Positions 1-5,484 of a stretch of 5,484 bases of DNA are shown one piece after another. The notes beneath the pieces were generated by a model. The model was not told the origin of the DNA. It saw nothing but the letters and a program-made list of their open reading frames with translations, and ran no database searches. Numbering within the stretch: position 1 is the stretch's first letter; every line of letters starts with the position of its first letter. A program made the translations under genes and the position numbers. The DNA is taken from contig CAIOOC010000873.1 of NCBI GenBank assembly GCA_903859795.1, positions 1 to 5,484 of the forward strand. The letters are read 5' to 3'. This stretch comes from an uncultured Bacteroidia bacterium. Lineage in GTDB: Bacteria; Bacteroidota; Bacteroidia; Bacteroidales; Prolixibacteraceae.

Positions 1-120
1 AATGTAAGTAATTTAAATATTACTCTTATTGCATCTGGCGACTCGAAACTGGAAGCAGGCAGATTTTCGATTGATGAAAGTTACCTATTTCAGACAGGGT
101 TAAGAATAAATGTCAATTAG
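1..120 (+). CDS. C-terminal fragment of an unidentified protein (5' end outside window)
   Basis: Frame 1 is open from the first base to a TAG stop at 118-120 and encodes 39 residues. The fragment ends in YLFQTGLRINVN. The residues alternate polar and hydrophobic (NLNITLIASG, then FQTGLRINVN), which suggests beta strands and would fit the end of an outer-membrane barrel or another beta-rich surface protein. That is inference: there is no catalytic motif and the fragment is too short to assign a family. The gene converges on the S41 peptidase gene, whose stop lies 51 bases downstream. The reading frame ends cleanly at the gene junction, which supports it being a real 3' end rather than a chance frame. 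It could instead be a chance frame of 40 codons, though the composition looks protein-like. Confidence 0.6.
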   Translation, partial: NVSNLNITLIASGDSKLEAGRFSIDESYLFQTGLRINVN

Positions 121-171
121 TTACTGCCATTCAAGCCAATCGCTATCGGCACCCTGAGAAACGATGAATTC

Positions 172-1467
172 TTATTTAACTATAATGCTCGTCATAGTGC
201 CAAAAAGATTCTCAACCGGAGTGTCACTCCCCTTATAAATAATTCTATCTGAAGTTACAGCCGATTTTACTGTTGGCATAAAACCTATCGCACCTGTTGA
301 AATATAGTTCTGTGCGGCAGTCAGACACAGGTCAGCCTGATCTCCCCAATCCTGCGCAGCATTATCGGTTACTGTGAAATCAACCGGAATTCCATCGAAA
401 TAGTCGGTATATCCCTGCGAATTTACATTCCTGAAACTGATAGGAGCAACCGCAATATCCAGTTTAGTATCCCCCGCAATATTCATACCCACCGGTTTAC
501 CCTGGGTTACTGAACCAATTAGTTTCATATTCATGTAAGGTTTCAGCCCCGAAATAACGAGCTCACTTGCTGAAGCAGTTGATTTTGTTGTTATTACGAC
601 TAGTTTATTCAACTGCACACTGTTACTCTTTAGTTTTATCGTGCTCGAAAATCCAAGGCTTGTATGTTTGTTATTGTAAATTAATGTGTTGTAGGTTTTA
701 TCTTTAAACGATTTTCCTGCAATCATTGCCACCAGTGAATCAGCACAATCAAGTGTACCTCCGCCATTGTACCGGAGATCAAGGATCAAATCGGTGATTC
801 CTGATGTTGAAAAATTATTGAACACACTGTTGAGTTCTTTAATTGAACTTCCAAGGAATTCATTGAATACAAGATAACCGATCTTTTTGCTGCCTGATGA
901 GAAAATTGTTGAAAACAGAACCGAATTTATTCCGATATTGCCTTTGGTCATTTGAAGAGTTGTTTCCGATCCGTCGTTTTTTATGAATCCAAATGAATTA
1001 CTTGTATTTCCCAAAGCAGTATTGATAACGCTTACAGACATTGATGAAACTAATTTCCCGTTTATTGTCTTGAGTTGCCAGCCCCGTTTAACCCCTGCGT
1101 TACCCATTGCACTATTATTGTAGACGTATAATATTCGTAGGATGGTTTGCGCGTCAAAACCTAATCCTACGCCCCAACCGGTGCTCACCCCGTTTTGGAG
1201 TAAGTTAGTCATATCAGTATAGGACATTGTAAAACTCCACTTATCTTTTGCGTTTTTTACTAAACTGATATAATCATCTGGTGTTTTTACCGTTGTAAGG
1301 TCTACGGCAGGCAGTGTTTCGTACCATAAATATAAATCATTAAAAGTATCAGCCGTGAATTTCACCTTGGGATCAACCGTCTTAACCGGGGTTGTTGAGC
1401 TATCTTTTTTACAGCTTATAGCCAGGAGAAGAGCGAGGATAAAAGCTGAACAGAGGATTTTGTACAT
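172..1467 (-). CDS. S41-family serine peptidase, PDZ-containing lipoprotein (CtpA/Prc-like)
   Basis: This is a 431-residue secreted peptidase predicted to be anchored as a lipoprotein. Residues 1-18 form a signal peptide with a hydrophobic core (AFILALLLAIS). Cys19 is the likely lipidated residue, followed by KKDSS, a common start for mature Bacteroidota lipoproteins. Residues about 35-95 resemble the helical N-terminal S41 region, about 96-175 a PDZ-like domain (GWGVGLGF, then GVKRGWQLKTINGK), and about 195-365 the S41 catalytic core. The core has LILDLRYNGGG (227-237), TASASE with the predicted nucleophile Ser299, and TQGKPVG with the predicted general base Lys324. The 25-residue Ser-to-Lys spacing matches CtpA-type enzymes. 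Established for the family: Ser/Lys-dyad cleavage near protein C-termini. The substrate here is unknown, and an extracytoplasmic location follows from the signal peptide. It starts at the ATG at 1465-1467, which gives an intact signal peptide; there is no clear Shine-Dalgarno sequence. It lies 122 bases downstream of the PgpH-like gene on the same strand, separated by a hairpin, so separate transcription or attenuated read-through are both possible. Confidence 0.92.
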   Translation of the reverse strand: MYKILCSAFILALLLAISCKKDSSTTPVKTVDPKVKFTADTFNDLYLWYETLPAVDLTTVKTPDDYISLVKNAKDKWSFTMSYTDMTNLLQNGVSTGWGVGLGFDAQTILRILYVYNNSAMGNAGVKRGWQLKTINGKLVSSMSVSVINTALGNTSNSFGFIKNDGSETTLQMTKGNIGINSVLFSTIFSSGSKKIGYLVFNEFLGSSIKELNSVFNNFSTSGITDLILDLRYNGGGTLDCADSLVAMIAGKSFKDKTYNTLIYNNKHTSLGFSSTIKLKSNSVQLNKLVVITTKSTASASELVISGLKPYMNMKLIGSVTQGKPVGMNIAGDTKLDIAVAPISFRNVNSQGYTDYFDGIPVDFTVTDNAAQDWGDQADLCLTAAQNYISTGAIGFMPTVKSAVTSDRIIYKGSDTPVENLFGTMTSIIVK

Positions 1468-1499
1468 GAAAAAAGTGTTTATTTGTATGTTTTAATATG

Positions 1500-1531
1500 A
1501 GACCTGACAAGTTTTTGAACCTATCAGGTCT
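1500..1531 (-). terminator. 14-bp hairpin between pgpH-like gene and S41 gene (terminator or REP-like element)
   Basis: Bases 1500-1513 pair with 1518-1531 around a 4-base loop. On the + strand the stem has two mismatches, C1508/A1523 and A1510/C1521. In RNA read from the - strand both become G-U wobbles, so all 14 positions pair. The hairpin would form 58 bases after the PgpH-like stop and ends 32 bases before the S41 start. No strong U-run follows it on the - strand (CATATTAAAAC), so it is not a textbook intrinsic terminator. Terminator, RNA-processing site, or a copy of a dispersed palindromic repeat are all possible. The arm AGACCTGA resembles palindromes I recall from other Bacteroidota intergenic regions, but this was not checked by any search. 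Confidence 0.6.
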
Positions 1532-1589
1532 GTTTGTAAATTCTAACAACTATCGTGCTAATCTTGTTAAAGGTTTTATCCTGGAAAAA

Positions 1590-3677
1590 TTAATCTTTTT
1601 TAGGGTAAGTATTCTTCCTGACGTGATAGATATTTAATAATTTTTCAAGGAAGATTTGTTTGAGCATTGTAATATCCTTGAAAGTTAACGGGGCATCGTC
1701 GAGTTGTCCTGCATTGATTTTTTGCTCAAATATAGACTCTATCAGTTCTGCAAACCGGTGATTGTCTTTTTTGTCATAACTTCTGGAGGCCGCTTCAATG
1801 CTGTCAGCAAGCATCACAACTGCCGTTTCGCGTGTTGAAGGAATTGGCCCCGGATAAGTAAAAAGTGATTCATCAATCTTCTGGTCCGGTTGTTTATTTA
1901 ATTGGATATAAAAATAGCTCGTAAAAGTTGTTCCATGGTGAGTTTTTATAAAGTCGATGATCTGTTCCGGTATTTGATTTTTTCTGGCAAGTTCAACACC
2001 ATTAGGTACATGTTCCATGATTATTCTTGCACTCTCTTCGATGGTGAGCTGGTCATGCGGATTGGAACCATATGTTTGATTCTCAATAAAATATTGTGGA
2101 TTCATCAATTTGCCAATATCATGATAGAGTGCACCTGCCCTGACAAGGAGCGGATTTCCCCCAAGTCGTGAAATTGCCTCCTCTGCAAGATTTGCAACCT
2201 GAAGTGAATGCTGAAAAGTTCCCGGAGCCTCTTCTGCGAGCCTTCGCAACAGTTTCTGATTCGAATATGAAAGTTCAATAAGTGTTACATCAGAGACGAA
2301 CCCGAACGATTTTTCGATCACAAAAACGACGAGGTATGTAATTAACGTGAGTGCGGCATTGATCAGAAACCATTTCATAACCTCCCAGTCTATAGCTGCA
2401 AGGTTAGCTTCCTGAATCAGCGAGATTCCGATATAGGTAAATGCGTAAACGAAGAAGATGATCAGCGAGGTCAGGATTAACTGATCGCGCCGTTGAAGGT
2501 TGTTCTGACTGATAACCGCAATACTACCGGCAGGGATAGTAAGAAGTACAAACTCATATCCGTTGGGCACCATAAATCCTACAATAAGGGCCGTAATTGT
2601 ATTGACAAAAATGGCCAGACGTGCATCCAGGAAAGTTCGGATTATCAGCGCAAGTGCTGTAAATGGAACAATGTAAATAGGAATAGTATTCGACGATACG
2701 ATAATCCGGCAAAAAAGGATCATCAAAATCATCATAACCAATGTAAAAGTGATATCCCGTTTTGACTGCAATACTTTTCGCCGGATATTGTAAATAAACA
2801 GGAAAAGTGTGAGCAGTAACATCGTGATAAATACAGCCTTACCAATTACAATTAGGTAATATTTTGTCAGATCTCCCCTGCTTTTTTCAACAGCTGATTT
2901 TAGGGATTCAAGAATCAGAAATGTGCGTGGAGAGATTACATCGCCTTGTGATACAATTCTTTCTCCCTCCTGAACCACTCCATAGGTAGTAGAGAGATTT
3001 TCCAGAATCTTTTGCTTTTCAGCTTCCGTTTTCTCCTGGTCGTATGAAAGATTGACTGCCAGATAATCTTCCGCATTAAATTTCCCTATGATTTGTTTTA
3101 AATCAGCATCACTGTTTTTGAGTTGTTCAAGGGCCGTGTTTGCCTCAGAATAGGCAGTCTTTAAAGTGTATAGCTGTCCTACTGGGATCTTTTCGGCCCG
3201 GTTATTTCTCACAATCATCAACCCGCCTTTTACAGGTATCAGAGGCGAATTACCGGCTCCCTGTTCCAGGATTCCGGTCCTGTAGATCTTTTCAAAAATG
3301 GTGAGAACCTTGTTCTTCACAACCCGTGAATATAAGATCTCTGTGTTCTCTTTGAGGGTAAGCTCATCAATCCTGGCGGAAAGGGCTAAGATCTCTTGTT
3401 TCCCGACCGAATCATGAATTAAATAATATGGAGTCAAGGACTTAAGTAATGAGTCGCGTTCTTCGCTGATCGTCTGATCCGATTTCATAATAGCAAAGTC
3501 GAATGGTGCAATTAATGTGGTATGCATCCATGGCCTTCCTTTTTGAAATTCGTATCGAAATCGCCCCTCCTGAGGCAATGCAAAATAGAGAACAATCCCG
3601 GTAAGAATAAATACTGAGGTTATATAAATTGTGTGCCAGCTTTCTGATTCAAACCATTTTTTCTTCTGTAAGTTCAT
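1590..3677 (-). CDS. pgpH: 7TM-HD family HDIG phosphodiesterase, PgpH-like (predicted c-di-AMP hydrolase)
   Basis: This 695-residue membrane protein has the full architecture of the 7TM receptor-HD family. Residues about 15-35 are a first membrane helix. Residues about 36-272 are an extracytoplasmic 7TMR-HDED domain. Seven hydrophobic segments follow (about 273-296, 311-328, 331-347, 353-369, 375-389, 398-421, 434-457), then a cytoplasmic HD domain (about 480-650). All metal-binding and catalytic positions expected of an HD phosphodiesterase are visible: His490 (FQHS), His519-Asp520 and Lys523 (HDIGK), His556 (MEHV), His580-His581 (THHG) and Asp625 (LADSIEA). In Listeria, PgpH of this architecture hydrolyses cyclic di-AMP to pApA; the same substrate here is inferred from the architecture. 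The length is close to that of the family. The ATG at 3675-3677 starts directly before the first membrane helix; GGG touches the start codon, so it is not a normally spaced Shine-Dalgarno site. The gene is transcribed divergently from the NlpC/P60 gene, with 78 bases between the chosen starts. No disruption or missing motif was seen. Confidence 0.93.
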   Translation of the reverse strand: MNLQKKKWFESESWHTIYITSVFILTGIVLYFALPQEGRFRYEFQKGRPWMHTTLIAPFDFAIMKSDQTISEERDSLLKSLTPYYLIHDSVGKQEILALSARIDELTLKENTEILYSRVVKNKVLTIFEKIYRTGILEQGAGNSPLIPVKGGLMIVRNNRAEKIPVGQLYTLKTAYSEANTALEQLKNSDADLKQIIGKFNAEDYLAVNLSYDQEKTEAEKQKILENLSTTYGVVQEGERIVSQGDVISPRTFLILESLKSAVEKSRGDLTKYYLIVIGKAVFITMLLLTLFLFIYNIRRKVLQSKRDITFTLVMMILMILFCRIIVSSNTIPIYIVPFTALALIIRTFLDARLAIFVNTITALIVGFMVPNGYEFVLLTIPAGSIAVISQNNLQRRDQLILTSLIIFFVYAFTYIGISLIQEANLAAIDWEVMKWFLINAALTLITYLVVFVIEKSFGFVSDVTLIELSYSNQKLLRRLAEEAPGTFQHSLQVANLAEEAISRLGGNPLLVRAGALYHDIGKLMNPQYFIENQTYGSNPHDQLTIEESARIIMEHVPNGVELARKNQIPEQIIDFIKTHHGTTFTSYFYIQLNKQPDQKIDESLFTYPGPIPSTRETAVVMLADSIEAASRSYDKKDNHRFAELIESIFEQKINAGQLDDAPLTFKDITMLKQIFLEKLLNIYHVRKNTYPKKD

Positions 3678-3720
3678 CCCTTTCTTGTTTACCTAATTAA
3701 ACCAGCAACCAATTAATATG

Positions 3721-3728
3721 TATATTTG
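3721..3728 (+). promoter_or_regulatory. Predicted Bacteroidota -7 promoter element (TATATTTG)
   Basis: TATATTTG is an exact match to the Bacteroidota -7 consensus TAnnTTTG. It lies 27 bases upstream of the ATG at 3756, in the gap between the divergent PgpH-like and NlpC/P60 genes. Initiation would fall around 3733-3736, leaving a leader of about 20 bases. No TTTG or TTG -33 element is seen at the usual spacing, the nearest TTG being at 3685-3687 and too far away, so the call rests on one box and its position. No equally good box was found for the divergent gene on the - strand. Confidence 0.5.
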
Positions 3729-3755
3729 GGCTTAATCAAAAGTAGTAATTTTTTA

Positions 3756-4547
3756 ATGAGATACGGAATTTCTAACCTCAGTATTGTCCCTGTTCGGTCA
3801 GAACCTCGCGAGAAGAGTGAAATGTGTACTCAAATCCTTTTTGGTGAGCATTATACGATTCTGGAAGAACAGGCAAAATGGTGTCATGTGGAACTAGCAA
3901 TTGATGGTTATCAGGGGTGGATTGACCGTATTATGGTTAACGAAGTTGACGAACAATATTTTTTGCAATTGTCCGAAATCCCACTTACCGTTACGACCGA
4001 TGTGTTTAATATCGTACAAATGAGGGGGGATTATACAAATTTTCTGATTGTGGCCGGAAGTACTTTACCAAATTTTGAACCGGTGACCCGCACCTTTCAA
4101 ATTGGGGGTATTGTTTATACTATTCAGGGAAACAGTATTAACCCTTTATCGCGAAGTGTCAGGGAAGTAATTATTGAAAATGCCCTTAAATACTTCAATT
4201 CTCCGTATCTTTGGGGTGGAAGGTCCCCTTTTGGTGTTGATTGTTCCGGTTTTACGCAGGTGTTATACAAAATGGCTGGTCTTTCAATACCCCGCGAGGC
4301 ACAGCAACAGTCGTTGATGGGAGATAACCTGAGTTTTGTCGAAGAAGCATTACCCGGTGACCTTGCCTTCTTTGATAACGAGGATGGCGCTATTGTTCAC
4401 GTTGGCATTATCTGGGAAAAGAATAAGATCATCCACTCCTCCGGGAAAGTCAGGATCGACAATGTTGACCATTTCGGAATCCACAATATCGATACCAAAC
4501 GATATACTCATCAGATGAGACTGATGCGACGACTTATAAAAGATTAA
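3756..4547 (+). CDS. SH3-NlpC/P60 (C40) peptidase, cytoplasmic murein-peptide hydrolase (YkfC/dipeptidyl-peptidase VI type)
   Basis: This 263-residue protein has N-terminal bacterial SH3-like domains (about 3-65, with SIVPVRSEP and GWIDR, and probably a second at about 75-130). A C-terminal NlpC/P60 domain (about 135-262) follows. The catalytic Cys163 is in GVDCSGF, His215 in IVHVGI and the third polar residue His227 in IIHSSG, the Cys-His-His arrangement of this family. YLWGGRSPFG just before the cysteine is typical. No signal peptide or membrane segment is visible, which fits YkfC-like enzymes that act in the cytoplasm on imported cell-wall peptides, cleaving after gamma-D-glutamate; the exact substrate is inferred. 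I chose the ATG at 3756 because MRYGISNLSIVPVR matches the usual start of this family in Bacteroidota. A TTG ten codons upstream (3726) would add MGLIKSSNFL, but it lies inside the predicted promoter box. The Nudix gene follows after 35 bases on the same strand and is probably co-transcribed. Confidence 0.92.
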   Translation: MRYGISNLSIVPVRSEPREKSEMCTQILFGEHYTILEEQAKWCHVELAIDGYQGWIDRIMVNEVDEQYFLQLSEIPLTVTTDVFNIVQMRGDYTNFLIVAGSTLPNFEPVTRTFQIGGIVYTIQGNSINPLSRSVREVIIENALKYFNSPYLWGGRSPFGVDCSGFTQVLYKMAGLSIPREAQQQSLMGDNLSFVEEALPGDLAFFDNEDGAIVHVGIIWEKNKIIHSSGKVRIDNVDHFGIHNIDTKRYTHQMRLMRRLIKD

Positions 4548-4582
4548 ACTATTCATCTTATAAATGCTAAATAATTGAAAAT

Positions 4583-5122
4583 ATGGGACATCTTGAAATA
4601 GTAGGTTATATAGCTGCAATTCTTTTTGTTGTTTTTATTGTATGGAGAAATACAAATAAGGAGAGGGAGGAGAAGAAGGCAAAAGAGGAAGTTTTAAAAT
4701 ATTCGTATAAATACCCCAGAATGGCAATGACAGTGGATGCAATTGTTTTTGCCGGAGAGAGCGGTTCCAGAATGGTTTTACTTATTCAGCGAAAATTTGA
4801 CCCGTTTAAGGGTTTATGGGCACTGCCGGGCGGATTTGTCGGCATGGATGAGACGCTAAAGACCGCCTGCAGCCGCGAACTGTTTGAGGAAACAGGATTA
4901 ACAAATATAACCCTGAAACAATTCTATACGTTCGATGCCATTGGAAGGGATCCCCGTCACCGCACAGTCACCACAGTATTTTATGGTACCGGCGATGAAA
5001 AAGCCAAGGTTATCGGAGGCGATGATGCATTACTGGCTAAGTGGTTTCCAATTAATGCATTACCTGAAATGGCTTTCGATCATGCCGAAATTATCCGTAG
5101 ATTTGAGAGGGAGAAATTGTAA
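4583..5122 (+). CDS. Nudix hydrolase with N-terminal membrane anchor (ADP-ribose pyrophosphatase-like clade)
   Basis: This 179-residue protein has one hydrophobic helix at residues 5-21 (EIVGYIAAILFVVFIVW), then a Lys/Glu-rich linker (about 22-38), then a Nudix domain from about 42 to the end. The Nudix box is complete: Gly84, Glu90, Arg98-Glu99-Leu100, Glu102-Glu103, Gly105-Leu106 fit GX5EX7REUXEEXGU. YKYPRMAMTVDAIVF, GRDPRHRTV and MAFDHAEII are typical of the COG1051 ADP-ribose pyrophosphatase-like group; a nucleoside-diphosphate-linked substrate is inferred. The basic linker after the helix predicts an N-out, C-in topology with catalysis in the cytoplasm. It lacks the C-terminal winged helix of NrtR regulators. 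The ATG at 4583 is preceded by A-rich sequence and no clear Shine-Dalgarno. A later start at Met47 (4721) would remove the anchor but also cut the conserved YKYPR start of the domain, so the upstream start is preferred. It is the second gene after the NlpC/P60 peptidase and ends 17 bases before a terminator hairpin. Confidence 0.9.
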   Translation: MGHLEIVGYIAAILFVVFIVWRNTNKEREEKKAKEEVLKYSYKYPRMAMTVDAIVFAGESGSRMVLLIQRKFDPFKGLWALPGGFVGMDETLKTACSRELFEETGLTNITLKQFYTFDAIGRDPRHRTVTTVFYGTGDEKAKVIGGDDALLAKWFPINALPEMAFDHAEIIRRFEREKL

Positions 5123-5139
5123 TTAGTAATTGGTATAAA

Positions 5140-5184
5140 AGTGACCGGGTGACTCTTCTTTGTATGAACAGTGACCCGGTCACT
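5140..5184. terminator. Bidirectional terminator hairpin built from two copies of a 13-bp palindrome
   Basis: Bases 5140-5150 pair perfectly with 5174-5184 (11 bp, G+C-rich). After one mismatch (5151/5173), three more pairs follow (5152-5154 with 5170-5172). On the + strand CCTTTTC follows the stem, downstream of the Nudix stop at 5122. On the - strand TTTATA follows it, immediately after the WbqC-family stop, whose last base at 5190 is only five bases from the stem. The convergent gene arrangement supports a shared terminator. Each arm is itself palindromic: 5171-5183 is exactly GTGACC-C-GGTCAC, and 5141-5153 is the same unit with one substitution. Confidence 0.75.
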
Positions 5185-5189
5185 CCTTT

Positions 5190-5484
5190 TCAAACCTGAC
5201 ACGATCTTAAGTATCCAACGCTCTGTGGCCCTTCATTGAAAAGCAGATCCAGAATGCTCAGATTTGGCACGAAACCCCATTTTTCATCAAATACCTGGAT
5301 ATAGGAAATCGAACAGAAGTGTCCATCTTCGATCTGCTTTTGAGGTTTAGGATGAATGGAGTACCGGTAGTCATCAATACCGGCAGGTACTTCACCTTCA
5401 GTAAAGTAGTCTTCCGTATATTTTATATCACTCTTTTGATTGATTGCCATTAATACAGCACCTTGTATTTCCCGGTTAAAATCA
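5190..5484 (-). CDS. WbqC-family protein, C-terminal part (5' end beyond window edge)
   Basis: The - strand frame ends in TGA at 5190-5192 and stays open through the right edge, giving 98 codons. The ATG at 5448-5450 is probably internal (Met of GAVLMAINQ) and not the start. The residues before it (DFNREIQGAVL) continue the family pattern, in which a DLN-type helix precedes an 'I.yTedY' segment, here SDIKYTEDYF. The C-terminal half has DYRYSIHPKP, then YIQVFDEKWGF and PNLSILDLLFNEGP, which I recognise as the signature end of Bacteroidota WbqC-like proteins. Full-length members are usually about 200 or more residues, so more than half may lie outside the window. WbqC-type genes were first noted in O-antigen clusters; no biochemical function is assigned here. 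The gene converges on the Nudix gene with a shared terminator between them. Confidence 0.82.
   Translation of the reverse strand, partial: DFNREIQGAVLMAINQKSDIKYTEDYFTEGEVPAGIDDYRYSIHPKPQKQIEDGHFCSISYIQVFDEKWGFVPNLSILDLLFNEGPQSVGYLRSCQV

Noticed and set aside
135..150. Weak inverted repeat between the convergent genes, a possible terminator
   Set aside because: Only three outer and two inner pairs form around a mismatch, and no T-run follows on either strand. The gap 121-171 shows nothing more convincing.
1902..2171. Open frame of 89 codons on the + strand
   Set aside because: It lies wholly inside the strongly supported PgpH-like gene on the other strand, opposite the conserved HD domain, and shows no recognisable motif.
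2493..2765. Open frame of 90 codons on the + strand
   Set aside because: It is antisense to the membrane segments of the PgpH-like gene. Its Asn/Lys-rich composition is what antisense of hydrophobic codons gives, and it has no independent support.
3685..3687. TTG as a -33 promoter element for the NlpC/P60 gene
   Set aside because: It lies 33 bases before the -7 box, well outside the usual spacing of roughly 19-23 bases.
3691..3716. Imperfect direct repeat (ACCTAATTAA and ACCAATTAA) in the divergent promoter region
   Set aside because: It is A+T-rich, short and differs by an indel, so it is easily explained by base composition. It is not strong enough to call an operator.
4336..4518. Open frame of 60 codons on the + strand in another frame
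   Set aside because: It is a shifted-frame shadow inside the NlpC/P60 domain, with no start context or family match.
4350..4619. Open frame of 89 codons on the - strand
   Set aside because: It is antisense to the NlpC/P60 catalytic region and the Nudix start, both well supported, and has no motif of its own.
4935..5126. Open frame of 63 codons on the + strand in another frame
   Set aside because: It is a shifted-frame shadow of the C-terminal half of the Nudix domain, whose own frame carries conserved family residues.

Overview
The window looks like ordinary chromosomal DNA from a member of the Bacteroidota, most likely a Bacteroidales or Marinilabiliales-type organism. The base composition is moderate to A+T-rich. 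Start codons lack clear Shine-Dalgarno sequences. One gene start has an exact TAnnTTTG box, the Bacteroidota sigma -7 element. The lipoprotein has the SCKKD-type lipobox common in this phylum, and several proteins have Bacteroidota-typical forms: a SH3-NlpC/P60 peptidase without a signal peptide, a WbqC-family protein and a Nudix hydrolase with a YKYPR...MTVD start.

Layout from left to right: (1) the last 39 codons of an unidentified gene on the + strand (1-120). (2) Convergent to it, on the - strand, a 431-residue S41-family (C-terminal-processing-type) serine peptidase lipoprotein (172-1467). (3) A 122-base gap with a strong 14-bp hairpin. (4) On the - strand, a 695-residue 7TM-HD phosphodiesterase of the PgpH type (1590-3677), predicted to hydrolyse cyclic di-AMP. 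(5) A short divergent promoter region (3678-3755). (6) On the + strand, a cytoplasmic SH3-NlpC/P60 murein-peptide hydrolase (3756-4547). (7) 35 bases later, a Nudix hydrolase with an N-terminal membrane anchor (4583-5122). (8) A two-copy palindromic terminator shared by convergent genes (5140-5184). (9) On the - strand, the C-terminal 98 codons of a WbqC-family protein whose 5' part lies beyond the right edge (5190-5484).

The genes fit housekeeping envelope and nucleotide metabolism. The PgpH-like enzyme would set c-di-AMP levels, which in other bacteria are tied to turgor and cell-wall homeostasis. The divergent NlpC/P60 enzyme would recycle cell-wall peptides, and its operon partner would hydrolyse a nucleoside diphosphate derivative at the membrane. 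The link between the divergent genes is inference from adjacency only.

I found no CRISPR array, insertion sequence, tRNA, rRNA, riboswitch, phage gene or defence system, and nothing that amounts to a new biological system. The points most worth a second look are the two intergenic inverted-repeat elements, the membrane-anchored Nudix enzyme, and two start or boundary corrections (the NlpC gene start and the truncated WbqC gene).
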